Shown here piece by piece: positions 9,141 through 17,624 of a stretch of 64,000 bases of DNA (within the stretch, counting starts at the first letter, position 1; every line of letters begins with the position of its first letter). This stretch comes from G963663525 sp963663525 (GTDB taxonomy: Bacteria > Myxococcota_A > SURF-8 > G963663525), in contig CAXXHC010000001.1 in assembly GCA_963663525.2 (NCBI GenBank), forward strand, positions 558,001 through 622,000. Direction: 5' to 3'. The notes under the pieces were generated by a model. That model was given only the letters and a program-made list of their open reading frames with translations, had not been told where the DNA came from and made no database searches. The position numbers were made by a program, and so were the translations under genes.

Positions 9141-10067
9141 TTACAGTGTTTTAGCTAATGCAGCAAGTAGAGCTGCAATTCCGCCGATGATGTTTCCAAG
9201 TTGTTTAAGTACAGGCTTGTCATCGGTTGTAATAAGGAATATCGTTTTTTCAATAATACCTTTCAAACGCATTGGAATTATCCTCAATATAATAAGCAAG
9301 ATTAACAGAAAAAAGTATATAAGAATTGGAAAACACGAACTCGCACTGAAAAAAAAGAAAAATCCACCTAGAGCTTTAATCAATTCTATTCCAAACTTGT
9401 CAAATGTAACTATGAAACCTTCTACTGTAAAACTTTGAAAAGCTCCAATGGCCTGTTTGCCTCCTTCAAAGGCAGTAAAATCAGGGTCTAAGCCACCTAG
9501 AAAAATTGCAAGAACAAATGTACTTAAGAATAAGGATACTACAGACATAACAATGCTTACTACCAAATCAATAAAAAAGTGAAACACGAGTGCAAACACC
9601 GTTGATTGTTCTGATAATTTTGATAATAGAAGCCACGCGATGAAAATTGAAACAACATCTATTGATGTTGAAACAAGCGCAAATATAACAATCCCAATAA
9701 TCCTTAGCGGATCTAGAAGAGTTAAATAAAAAGCTAATTCCCAGGATGTATCAGGATTTAAATGAATAACAAAAACTATTCCAAGGAAAAACATTATAAT
9801 ATTCATGATGAAAAATAACTTCGTAAAAAACCATATGGCCTTTCTCCAGTTTTTAAAATACAACCGCACACGTTCTTTTGCCCTAACAATAGATTTGTGC
9901 GTTAATTCAAAAATAGTCATAGATTGAATGTTGGTCCATATTTTATCTAAATGTCGTCGATAGAGTTTGTCGCCATCCAATGTTGAATACCATCCAAGAA
10001 TGGAAAATACTACTTTAGTAATTACAAAAACGGAGGCTGTGTATATTAGTGTCTCACTAATTTCCAT
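9141..10067 (-). CDS. AT-rich polytopic membrane protein, unknown
   Basis: The 308-residue product has about six hydrophobic segments, two of them near the N-terminus and several rich in Phe/Ile, plus a basic cytoplasmic loop (RAKERVRLYFKNWRK). It has no recognisable domain. Base and codon use is strikingly AT-rich (AAA, ATA, TTT codons) compared with both neighbours, which strongly suggests recent horizontal acquisition. The ATG at 10067 with GAAGG upstream is preferred over an in-frame GTG 33 bases earlier. It converges on the CotH gene and is isolated. Confidence 0.75.
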   Translation of the reverse strand: MEISETLIYTASVFVITKVVFSILGWYSTLDGDKLYRRHLDKIWTNIQSMTIFELTHKSIVRAKERVRLYFKNWRKAIWFFTKLFFIMNIIMFFLGIVFVIHLNPDTSWELAFYLTLLDPLRIIGIVIFALVSTSIDVVSIFIAWLLLSKLSEQSTVFALVFHFFIDLVVSIVMSVVSLFLSTFVLAIFLGGLDPDFTAFEGGKQAIGAFQSFTVEGFIVTFDKFGIELIKALGGFFFFFSASSCFPILIYFFLLILLIILRIIPMRLKGIIEKTIFLITTDDKPVLKQLGNIIGGIAALLAALAKTL

Positions 10068-10310
10068 TATAATGACGCCTTCTTTATAACTGTGTAACAC
10101 TGCTGTCCGGTTAATAGCTGAATAATTCCAGCTGGTTACCAGCGGCTGGTAGCCGGGATCGGAATAAACAAATACCGAATCGCCGGTGGCATAGTCTCAC
10201 GAACGAAGTTCAGGAGGCTGTGTTAGTGAGATCAAAGTTATGCCCCTCGACGAAATCCTATCCACCGTCACAAATACGCACATTCCCCCACTTTTTCTTA
10301 CCCTCACCCC

Positions 10311-11324
10311 TTAGAAGGCATACCCCGCGTTGAGCACCACCTGCCAGGTTTCCTGGTCTTTGTGCTTGGGTGGCAGGCGGAACTGAATGCCGAACATGGC
10401 GTTGAAATTCTCCTGCCGGTAGCCGATGCCCGGCGTGATGTAATTGTACATCAGGGTTTCCGGCACGAGCCAGTACGTTCCCGACGGCGTGAGGGAAAAA
10501 TACGTGCCTTTATAGATACTTAGGCTGATGGGCAGGCCGTAGTCGATGCCCAGGTATTGGTCGTCGGCCAGGACGTTGGGAATGCGGTTGGGAAAGCGGC
10601 TCTCTTTCTTGCCGGTGAGCGTGCAGGTTCCCATGTTGCACGTGATGGTGCCGGGGTCGTTGTCCTCGTTGGTGTCGAAGTATTTGGGCAGACCCAGAAA
10701 CGGCTGAAGCGTAAAGCGCCAGATGCGATATCCCAGCGTGGCGTAGGGCCGCATGTAGAGGTAATCCGGCGAGAAAAACGACTCCATCGAGTCGTTTCCG
10801 AGTTTGTTGTACAAACCCACCATCACGATCATCGAGCCGCTTTCGTAGGCCACGTAGCTGACACCGAGACCGAAGTGGGCCATGGTCACGGGGCTGGGGG
10901 CGTCGCCCTGGTTGATCGACAGGCCGAGGTCGAACTGAAGGCCCAGCTTGTCGTCGAGCAGCGCAATCGACGCACCAGGATTGAGCACCACCGGGGCGAC
11001 CGAGCGGTCATTGTATTCCAGATAGCCATCCTGATCGGTGACGAGGTTGCCGTTGGCGTCGGTGACGTATTCCCTTCCCGAGTAACTCGCCGAATTCACT
11101 TGGAAATAAAAGCGCGTTCGGGGAAACGGGACCGGCACGGTGGGAGAGTCGGGGTAGTCGTTGCGGATCTCGCGGTCGCCTTCGTCGTCCTCGCCGCTGC
11201 CGTCGTAGCCGGGTTGATCCTCCGGTTCGGGGATGGTCCCCCAGTCGTCCGCCTCGTCGGCCCAGGCGAAAAATGGAATGGCGAACAGTACGAACGACAG
11301 GCAGACGATCCAGCAACGACGCAT
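10311..11324 (-). CDS. Predicted outer-membrane beta-barrel protein
   Basis: A Sec signal peptide (cleavage near FFAWA-DEADD) precedes a 60-residue acidic/Pro-rich segment. The rest, about 250 residues, is built of alternating amphipathic strands with Tyr/Trp/Phe girdles and ends in an aromatic residue (NAGYAF), the classical C-terminal signature of barrels assembled by BAM. The product is 337 residues. The start at 11324 has GAGGAGG just upstream. A ~270-base repeated intergenic element lies about 90 bases before the start and also precedes bioA in the same orientation. Substrate or function is unknown. Confidence 0.75.
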   Translation of the reverse strand: MRRCWIVCLSFVLFAIPFFAWADEADDWGTIPEPEDQPGYDGSGEDDEGDREIRNDYPDSPTVPVPFPRTRFYFQVNSASYSGREYVTDANGNLVTDQDGYLEYNDRSVAPVVLNPGASIALLDDKLGLQFDLGLSINQGDAPSPVTMAHFGLGVSYVAYESGSMIVMVGLYNKLGNDSMESFFSPDYLYMRPYATLGYRIWRFTLQPFLGLPKYFDTNEDNDPGTITCNMGTCTLTGKKESRFPNRIPNVLADDQYLGIDYGLPISLSIYKGTYFSLTPSGTYWLVPETLMYNYITPGIGYRQENFNAMFGIQFRLPPKHKDQETWQVVLNAGYAF

Positions 11325-11412
11325 GACATCCTCCTCGATCCGATGAAACATTGGAGCATTCTTTATAGCACAAAAACATCCGTTCCGGGAAGAAATCCAC
11401 ATCGGAACGTTC

Positions 11413-11682
11413 TATGCAAATTTTTGAAAAAACGTGCAGATTCGGAACCACGAGCTTTGTGAGAGAAAATAGCACGTTGCGTTGCTTTTCGGTCGAAAAA
11501 GCCTGTTTTTGTCCAGTTTCTTACCACTTTTTTCTCGCTTGCCTCGACTCGTTGCGAGAAAACCGAGGTGAACTTTGCACGTTTCGTCGTGAATTTGCAC
11601 GAGTTTTGCAGCACAGATCGAGCATGACGTGCGTTTGCGTAAAATTGCACGACTTTGCAGTATGTTCAGTGGATTTTATATG
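11413..11682 (-). repeat. 270-bp intergenic element, copy A
   Basis: The 505-base gap upstream of the outer-membrane protein gene is filled mainly by this element. Read on the minus strand it is clearly homologous, by eye roughly four bases in five, to 51885-52158 on the plus strand. It is rich in repeated GTGCA/TGCAC half-sites (ACGTGCAAAG, TCGTGCA, TCTGCACG). Both copies sit in the same orientation ahead of a gene, ending about 90 and 80 bases before the start codon. Short ORFs run through both copies but their frames are not conserved end to end, so I treat it as non-coding. Confidence 0.65.
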
Positions 11683-11829
11683 AACGAATCGAGAAACCCC
11701 GTGCCGCAGAAGCAGAGATCCGACAACGAAACCGGGCATGTCGGGACAAGAATTTACCCGATCTGTCAAATCTGAAAATGAGAGGAAATTCTAGTCTTTT
11801 CGGGCGGTTCGATTGAGGGCTTGTTGCGT

Positions 11830-12066
11830 TCACCCCTCGATCAATTCCCGGACCCGCTCTTCCGAAAGCACCTTGCCCACGCTTTTCACCACGCCGTCCA
11901 CGACGAGTCCGGGCGTCATCATGACGCCCTTTGCGACGATAGTCTGTATGTCCTCGATCTTGACGACTTCGGCGTCAAGTTTGTTCTCGCGGACCACTTT
12001 TTGAACGATTTCGAACAGTTTTTTGCATTTCGGGCATCCGGTGCCGAGGACTTCGACGGTTTTCAT
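11830..12066 (-). CDS. Small thioredoxin-fold redox protein (CPKC)
   Basis: This 78-residue protein has the mini-thioredoxin pattern: strand KTVEVLGTG, active site CPKC at residues 11-14, then an amphipathic helix and the TPGLVVDG strand with the cis-proline. It belongs with the 'redox-active disulfide protein 2'/thioredoxin_3 family, cytoplasmic proteins of archaea and anaerobic bacteria thought to pass electrons to metal or arsenical partners. The following gene encodes a Cys-rich lipoprotein read in the same direction and ending 43 bases before this start, so the two may share a transcript. The ribosome-binding site is weak. Confidence 0.85.
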   Translation of the reverse strand: MKTVEVLGTGCPKCKKLFEIVQKVVRENKLDAEVVKIEDIQTIVAKGVMMTPGLVVDGVVKSVGKVLSEERVRELIEG

Positions 12067-12109
12067 GGGTTGCTCGTCGGGAATGAAATTTTCGAGAATT
12101 TATCAGATA

Positions 12110-12517
12110 TTACAGTACCTTGGCTTCGGTTTCCGGAGTTTCTGCGGGATTGGCGCTTACGATTTCGCAGGTTTTCGAACTCGAATTGCAGAAGAAATCC
12201 GTAGATCCGAAGCGCTCGACGCAGTTGCCGTCGTTCTCGCACTTGAACGGAGTACAGACCGCTGTAGCCCCGCTGTCGTCGCAATAATAGGTTTCGTCCT
12301 GGGCCGCCGTCCAGCATTCCTGGTGGCTGGTGCATGACAGCGTTTCACAGGCGAACTGGTCGTTGCAGCGGGAAGTTTTGTTTTTATACTTTCCCTGGCA
12401 TTGTTCGTCCACGAGGCATTCGCCCCGAACCAGGATGTCGTCCGGCTCCTCGCAGGCTCCGAGCAGCAGAACCGGGCAAACGATCAATACCGTGAAAAAC
12501 CGTGCCATCTTTCGCAT
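12110..12517 (-). CDS. Small Cys-rich lipoprotein
   Basis: The 135-residue product has a lipoprotein signal peptide (LLLGAC, Cys22) and a mature part with about a dozen cysteines in patterns such as CLVDEQCQGKYKNKTSRC and CENDGNCVERFGSTDFFC. It resembles a miniature of the Cys-rich lipoprotein at 540-1952. The ATG at 12517 is chosen because it places the basic MRKMAR segment at the front of the signal peptide; the frame is open 18 codons further upstream. The function is unknown. Confidence 0.75.
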   Translation of the reverse strand: MRKMARFFTVLIVCPVLLLGACEEPDDILVRGECLVDEQCQGKYKNKTSRCNDQFACETLSCTSHQECWTAAQDETYYCDDSGATAVCTPFKCENDGNCVERFGSTDFFCNSSSKTCEIVSANPAETPETEAKVL

Positions 12518-12607
12518 AGGTCCACCATCATGCAATAGGGTCGTCAGAATTCCCCCGCTAAGGAGACGCAAGGCAGTCTAGCGCCGGATCGAAAAAAAAG
12601 CAACTCG

Positions 12608-15600
12608 TCAGGGCGCGCAATCCTCCTGGGTGTAAGTGCACGCGCGATAATCGCCGCAAACGTATGAAAATGCTCCGGTTTGTTCCGTATACGACACCGT
12701 GCAGTTCATCACGTTCAAGGACGAATCCCCGCAGCCGTCCACGTGTCCCGGAACTTCGTTGCGTCCACGAATCGTGAAATCGAAGCCGCAGCCGGGATCG
12801 CCGTCGTGTTCGACGTCGAGCACCGGGAAGCGGTCGCAGGTGCCTTCGGGATTGGCCTGGCAGTACTGCCCGGCGAAACCGTCGCATTGCGGGCAGTACG
12901 CCACGTCGGTTTCCGCGCTTTCCACGTCGCCGTCCGGAACTGCGCAGGAATCCTTGGTAAACGTCGATTCGCAGGTCATGATAAAGCTATCGCAGGAAAA
13001 GCCGAAGCGTCCCGTCGCGGCGGTGTAGGTAAAGGTGCAGCCCATCTGCTCTCTCTGCCAGTCGCCGCAGGCATCCACACCGTAGGAAACCGGGAAGCCC
13101 ATCAGCGAACCTTCGACGGTCCACGCGCAGGTTCCCGTCTGGGTCACCTCCACCTCGTTCATGTTGCAGGGATCGGGATTTTCTTCCTGACAATACGTTC
13201 CGGCAAAGTCTTCGCAGCCTTCGCAGGTGGGTGGATCTTCCCCGTCGTCGTCCGACTCCACAAGGTCGCCATCGGGGGTTTCGCAATAGTCCACAGCGTA
13301 CTCCGCCGAGCAGTTCATGAAGATGGAGTTGCAGTCCACGAAAAACGTTTCACTTGCCGCCACATACGTAAACGTGCAGCCGTATTCGGAAATTTCCCAG
13401 TCTCCACAGCCATTTACGGGATAGGAGAGGGGCGAGCCCTGCACTTCGCCTTCGATCGTCCAGCTACATTCGCCGCTCGGCACCACGTCGAAATACGGCA
13501 CGTCGCAATCCGAGATTTCCGTTCGTTCGCAGTAGCGCCCGGCGAAGGTCTCGCAACCCTCGCAAACGGAGGAATCGTTGGTATCCTGCTCGGCTTGGTC
13601 TTCTTCCACCGTATCCACGATATCTCCGTCGGGAGTTTCGCAATACCGCACGCCGAACTCGGCTTCGCAGGTCATGTACATCGAGTCGCAATCGACGAAA
13701 AACGTCTCGGTGGTCGCCTCGTACCGGAACACGCAACCATATTGTTCCGTTTCCCAATCTCCGCAGCCTTCCACGGGATAGCTCACGGGAAAGCCCTGCA
13801 CGTTGCCCTCGATCTGCCAGCGGCACTCGCCATCCGGTACGACGTCGAAGTATTCCACGCCGCAATCCGACACTTCCGCATGTTCGCAGTAGCGCGCGGC
13901 GAAGGTCTCGCAGCCCTCGCAGACAACGCCTTCCTGGTCGCCGTCCACCTGGCAGGAATCCTGGTCGTAGACCGAATAACATCCCGATATTCCTTCACAA
14001 TCCACGGCGAATTCCCCGGAGACGGCTTCGTAGGAAAGCAGGCATTGCTGACCGCCTCCGACGTCCACCCAGCGGGTCCAGTCCGCGCAGCCGTTGGCCT
14101 CGAATTCTTCCGGCTGGCCCACCGTGCGATCCAGCGTCACGTTGAACGTGCAGGCATCCGAAGAAAGAAGCTCCGTGACCGAAATCGTGTATACGTTCTG
14201 GCAGTTGCCGGTCGCCATGCAGTATTCGCCGGGATAGTCTTCGCAGCCCTCGCAACTGACGATCTCCGTATCGTCTTCGAGGTCGCCGTCCGGCTCCTCC
14301 GGGGCGCATTCGGTTCCGGCGGAGAAATACTGCTCGCAACTGAAGTAGGACGAGTCGCATTCTCCCAGATACTCTCGGGAGTCGTGCAGCCAAGTTAGCG
14401 TGCAGCCGAACATTCCAATATCGAAAGACTGGTTTCCGCAGCCGTCCATGCTGAAGTTGAGATCCTGACCGAAAGCACTCAACCACGTGGTGTAGGAGCA
14501 GTCGCTGTCGTCGTCTCCTGTGGTGAACTCGATGTAGTCCACGAAATCGCAGGGCGACGAAGACGATTCAGGGCAATAATAGGAAAGCATGTCATCGCAA
14601 CCCCTGCAAATCACGGAGGATTCTTCTAGATCCTCGTCCGGTCCGACGCTGTCGTCGTCGCCGTCGATGTCGCCGCAGTTGTCTTTCGAAAACGTGGAGT
14701 GGCAGTTCATCATGCCGGAACAGGTCACTTCGAATTCTTCCGTGGTCGGATCGAATGTGATGGTACAGCCGTACATGGATTCGCTCATCTCGCCACAGCC
14801 GGTCACGTCATAGGACATCGGGTAGCCCATCATTTCGCCTGCGATGATGAACGCGCACTCTTCCGAACCCTCATAGACGTCGAAATACGGCAGGCCGCAG
14901 GATTGCGAACCGCCGTCCTCGCAATAGGTTCCGGGGAAGTCCTCGCACCCCGCACAGGTGACCGGATCGTCGGCGGGCTCCTCGTCCACGTCGGGTACGG
15001 GGTCTTCCTCGTCACCGTCCACCGGGGAGCAATAGGATTTCGAGAAATCCGACTGGCAGTTGATGTATCCCGAACAATTGACGGAAAAATGCTGAGTGGC
15101 GGCGGTGTATTCGAGCGCGCAGCCGAATTGCTCCATGGACCAGTCCCCGCAGCCATCCACGGTGTAGGAGAGCGGGTATCCCATGATTTCCGCTTCGATA
15201 TCCCATTGGCATTCGCCGGCACCCGGTACGACCGAGAATTCGGGTACGCCGCAGGTATTCGCCCCCGGTCCTTCGCAGTAGGTTCCCGAAAACGTTTCGC
15301 AGCCTTCGCACACGAGGCCGTCCTGGTCGCCGTCCACGGCGTGGCAGGCGTCCTGGTTGTAGGTGGATTCACAGGATAGCTGTCCCGTGCAGGTGATGGT
15401 CCATTCGCCGGAAAGTGCCACGTATTCCACCGTGCATTGCTGGCCCGCGCCGACGTCCACGGTATCCTGCCAGTTGCGGCAGCCGTCGAGTTCGAGTTCC
15501 AGCGGTCCGCCGATCGCCCGGTTGATGATGGCCGTAAAGCCGCAGGAGCCGTCGCGCGGTTCGACTCTCACACTGGAAAAGAGCATACAATCTCCGTCAG

Positions 15601-16285
15601 ACTCGCAATAGTTCCCCACGAAATAGTTGCATTGTTCGCAGTCGAAATCCCATTCCTCTTCGGGATCGGGGTCCACCTCGTCGGCGTCGCCATCCACCGT
15701 CGAGCATTCGCTTTCGAAGTATTCGCTGTGGCAGGCCGAAGTTCCCGTGCAATTGGCGGTAAAAGAGCGGTCGGCGGGTTTCCATTCCAGCGTGCAATCT
15801 CCCAGAGGCAGGCTTTTGGACTCGCAGTCCGCTACCTCGAAGGGCCACGGGCCCGAGCTGGTTTGCAGTACGAAAACGTAAGGATTCTCGCTGGTTGTGT
15901 CCGAATTGACCATGATGCTGACCGAGATCAGGTTGGTGCACGAGGATGCCGTCAACTCCGGGCAGTACTCGCCCAGGAAGAGTTGGCAGGAACCGGGCTC
16001 GGCTTCCTCGACATCCGCCGCCTCGATTTCCGCAAAATCCGTTTCGTCGAGTTCCTCTTCCGGGACTTCGTCGGCGATTTCTTCTCCATCGGTACGATCC
16101 GTGTCTTCCGGTTCCAGGTCTGAGTCGGGGTTCGGCGTGGTCTCGTCCGTATCGGCCACGAGGTCCGGGTCGCCTTGCGAGTCGATGATTCCGCCCATGG
16201 TGGCGGAGATGCTGTCGCAGGCGGAAATCAGCCCTAAAAGTCCCATCAAACAAACCCAGATCATGAAAAACGAACGGCTCATCAC
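12608..16285 (-). CDS. Large lipoprotein with ten Cys-rich ~105-residue repeats
   Basis: The 1,225-residue product has a lipoprotein signal (GLISAC, Cys23), an Asp/Glu-rich tether to about residue 95, then ten tandem domains of about 100-120 residues. Each begins C-x-x-C (CEGCETFSGTYC), has a central DGCGDW motif and ends in a C-x(5-8)-C pair, and domains are joined by acidic DGD-rich linkers. The DGCGDW and YTAAT motifs recur nearly unchanged, so the array grew by internal duplication. The pairs (3,4), (7,8) and (2,6) look most alike, which suggests multi-domain duplication steps. I do not recognise the domain family. It probably extends from the cell surface as a disulfide-stabilised rod or adhesin. 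Confidence 0.85.
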   Translation of the reverse strand: MMSRSFFMIWVCLMGLLGLISACDSISATMGGIIDSQGDPDLVADTDETTPNPDSDLEPEDTDRTDGEEIADEVPEEELDETDFAEIEAADVEEAEPGSCQLFLGEYCPELTASSCTNLISVSIMVNSDTTSENPYVFVLQTSSGPWPFEVADCESKSLPLGDCTLEWKPADRSFTANCTGTSACHSEYFESECSTVDGDADEVDPDPEEEWDFDCEQCNYFVGNYCESDGDCMLFSSVRVEPRDGSCGFTAIINRAIGGPLELELDGCRNWQDTVDVGAGQQCTVEYVALSGEWTITCTGQLSCESTYNQDACHAVDGDQDGLVCEGCETFSGTYCEGPGANTCGVPEFSVVPGAGECQWDIEAEIMGYPLSYTVDGCGDWSMEQFGCALEYTAATQHFSVNCSGYINCQSDFSKSYCSPVDGDEEDPVPDVDEEPADDPVTCAGCEDFPGTYCEDGGSQSCGLPYFDVYEGSEECAFIIAGEMMGYPMSYDVTGCGEMSESMYGCTITFDPTTEEFEVTCSGMMNCHSTFSKDNCGDIDGDDDSVGPDEDLEESSVICRGCDDMLSYYCPESSSSPCDFVDYIEFTTGDDDSDCSYTTWLSAFGQDLNFSMDGCGNQSFDIGMFGCTLTWLHDSREYLGECDSSYFSCEQYFSAGTECAPEEPDGDLEDDTEIVSCEGCEDYPGEYCMATGNCQNVYTISVTELLSSDACTFNVTLDRTVGQPEEFEANGCADWTRWVDVGGGQQCLLSYEAVSGEFAVDCEGISGCYSVYDQDSCQVDGDQEGVVCEGCETFAARYCEHAEVSDCGVEYFDVVPDGECRWQIEGNVQGFPVSYPVEGCGDWETEQYGCVFRYEATTETFFVDCDSMYMTCEAEFGVRYCETPDGDIVDTVEEDQAEQDTNDSSVCEGCETFAGRYCERTEISDCDVPYFDVVPSGECSWTIEGEVQGSPLSYPVNGCGDWEISEYGCTFTYVAASETFFVDCNSIFMNCSAEYAVDYCETPDGDLVESDDDGEDPPTCEGCEDFAGTYCQEENPDPCNMNEVEVTQTGTCAWTVEGSLMGFPVSYGVDACGDWQREQMGCTFTYTAATGRFGFSCDSFIMTCESTFTKDSCAVPDGDVESAETDVAYCPQCDGFAGQYCQANPEGTCDRFPVLDVEHDGDPGCGFDFTIRGRNEVPGHVDGCGDSSLNVMNCTVSYTEQTGAFSYVCGDYRACTYTQEDCAP

Positions 16286-16564
16286 GCTTGCTCCCGAATG
16301 AGGTAATACGAATTCGTCTTATAGTTACCACAGTTTAGACGTTCGAAGGTAGGGAAAATTCAGAACCGAAGTCTTTCGGTTCCGATTTGTGTGCACCTCA
16401 AGGGTTCTACCGGCGATGTCCGCGATTTGCGATGCTTTTTCGCCCCTCGGGCTTGCACGTGACTGCCACGTCATTATTATATAGGCGTTCGAAATTTTCG
16501 ACATATTCAACGGTGAACGAGTCCGAACGGGTTCTGGTGAACGACCAAGAAGGAGAAGGGGATC

Positions 16565-17020
16565 ATGAACGAATTCAAAAACGTGGACGATATTCTCGAT
16601 TTCGCCATTTCGGAAGAGGAAGCCGCCGCCGATTTCTACACCCGGTTGGCCTCACGCGTGCAAAAAGAATGGATGAAGGACGTCTTTCTCGGTTTCGCCA
16701 AAGAAGAAATGGGCCACAAAGCCAAGTTGCTTAAAATCAAAGAAGGCAAACTCATTCCCGCCACGGGCAAAAAGGTCATGGACCTGAAAATCGCCGATTA
16801 TCTCGTGGACATCACGCCCTCGGACGACATGGATTACCAGGAGGCGTTGATCGTCGCCATGAAAAAGGAAAAAGCGGCGTTCAAACTGTACAGCGATCTG
16901 GCCGAAAAAGTGGATGATGTGCAACTGAAGGAAAGCTTGCTGGCTCTAGCCCAGGAAGAAGCGAAACACAAGGTTCGTTTCGAGGTGGAATACGACGAAT
17001 ACGTCTACAGCGAAAACTGA
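16565..17020 (+). CDS. Rubrerythrin-type ferritin-like diiron protein
   Basis: The 151-residue four-helix protein carries the ferritin-like diiron pattern: EEEAAADFYTRLA early, FAKEEMGHKAKLLKI (E-x-x-H) in helix 2, and ALAQEEAKHKVRFE (E-x-x-H) in helix 4. It lacks the C-terminal rubredoxin domain of classical rubrerythrin, so it is of the erythrin/'rubrerythrin domain' type. Such proteins reduce peroxide or handle iron in anaerobes, in the cytoplasm. A strong GGAGAAGGGG site precedes the ATG. Ferritin follows 49 bases later, so the two probably form an oxidative-stress/iron-storage operon. Confidence 0.88.
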   Translation: MNEFKNVDDILDFAISEEEAAADFYTRLASRVQKEWMKDVFLGFAKEEMGHKAKLLKIKEGKLIPATGKKVMDLKIADYLVDITPSDDMDYQEALIVAMKKEKAAFKLYSDLAEKVDDVQLKESLLALAQEEAKHKVRFEVEYDEYVYSEN

Positions 17021-17069
17021 AAACAACGGGTCGGCCATCGTCAACCCTTGGATAGGAAAGGATTTTCAG

Positions 17070-17579
17070 ATGCTTAGCGAAAAAATGCAAAACGCGCTCA
17101 ACGAGCAGATCCGCGAGGAAACGTTTTCCGCGTACTTATACTTTTCGATGGAAGCCTATTTCAAATCCATCAATCTCAACGGATTCGCCACCTGGATGCG
17201 CGTCCAGGCTCTTGAAGAACTCACCCACGCCACGAAGTTCTTCGATTTCATCCACGATCGCGGCGGGAAAGTGTCGCTGCTGGCCATCGAGGAGCCGCAA
17301 CACGGCTGGGAAAACCCGTTGGCGGTCTTCGAAGCGACGCTGGCGCATGAAAGGCATATCTCCTCGAAAATCAACGAGTTGGTGGATATCGCCATCGAGG
17401 TGCGCGACCACGCGGCCAACGCCTTTTTGCAGTGGTTCGTCAACGAGCAGGTCGAGGAAGAGGCCACTGCCGACGACATCCTGCAAAAAACCAGGCTCGT
17501 CAGCGATGGTCCAGGCCTGTATCACCTCGACATGGAAATGGGCAAGCGGGTGTTCACTCCCCCGACTGCGGCGGAATAA
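17070..17579 (+). CDS. ftnA: Ferritin (non-heme)
   Basis: The 169-residue length and sequence fit bacterial ferritin. Residues of the ferroxidase centre are visible: the helix-A Glu in EETFSAYLYFSMEAYF, the helix-B E-x-x-H in ALEELTHATKFFDFI, the helix-C Glu, and the helix-D segment VNEQVEEEATADDIL. It oxidises and stores Fe(III) in a 24-mer shell in the cytoplasm. AAAGGA precedes the ATG. It lies 49 bases after the rubrerythrin-like gene and converges on the FadL-like gene, only 45 bases away. Confidence 0.92.
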   Translation: MLSEKMQNALNEQIREETFSAYLYFSMEAYFKSINLNGFATWMRVQALEELTHATKFFDFIHDRGGKVSLLAIEEPQHGWENPLAVFEATLAHERHISSKINELVDIAIEVRDHAANAFLQWFVNEQVEEEATADDILQKTRLVSDGPGLYHLDMEMGKRVFTPPTAAE

Positions 17580-17624
17580 CTCTCCGAAACCCTGTTTCAC
17601 TACGAACGGGACTCGCCGGGAGAT

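Noticed and set aside
11363..11650. Protein-coding interpretation of the 270-bp repeated element (95-codon ORF, with a partly similar 101-codon ORF at 51876)
   Set aside because: Peptide similarity is limited to part of the frame, frames shift between copies, and there is no ribosome-binding site; a non-coding element fits better.
12680..14398. 572-codon plus-strand ORF opposite the ten-repeat lipoprotein
   Set aside because: It is a mirror frame of repeated DNA; its own periodicity only reflects the repeats on the other strand.
16443..16460. Minus-strand sigma-54 promoter near TTGCACGTGACTGCCA
   Set aside because: The GC and CC cores are 9 bases apart, one short, and no gene starts suitably on that strand.
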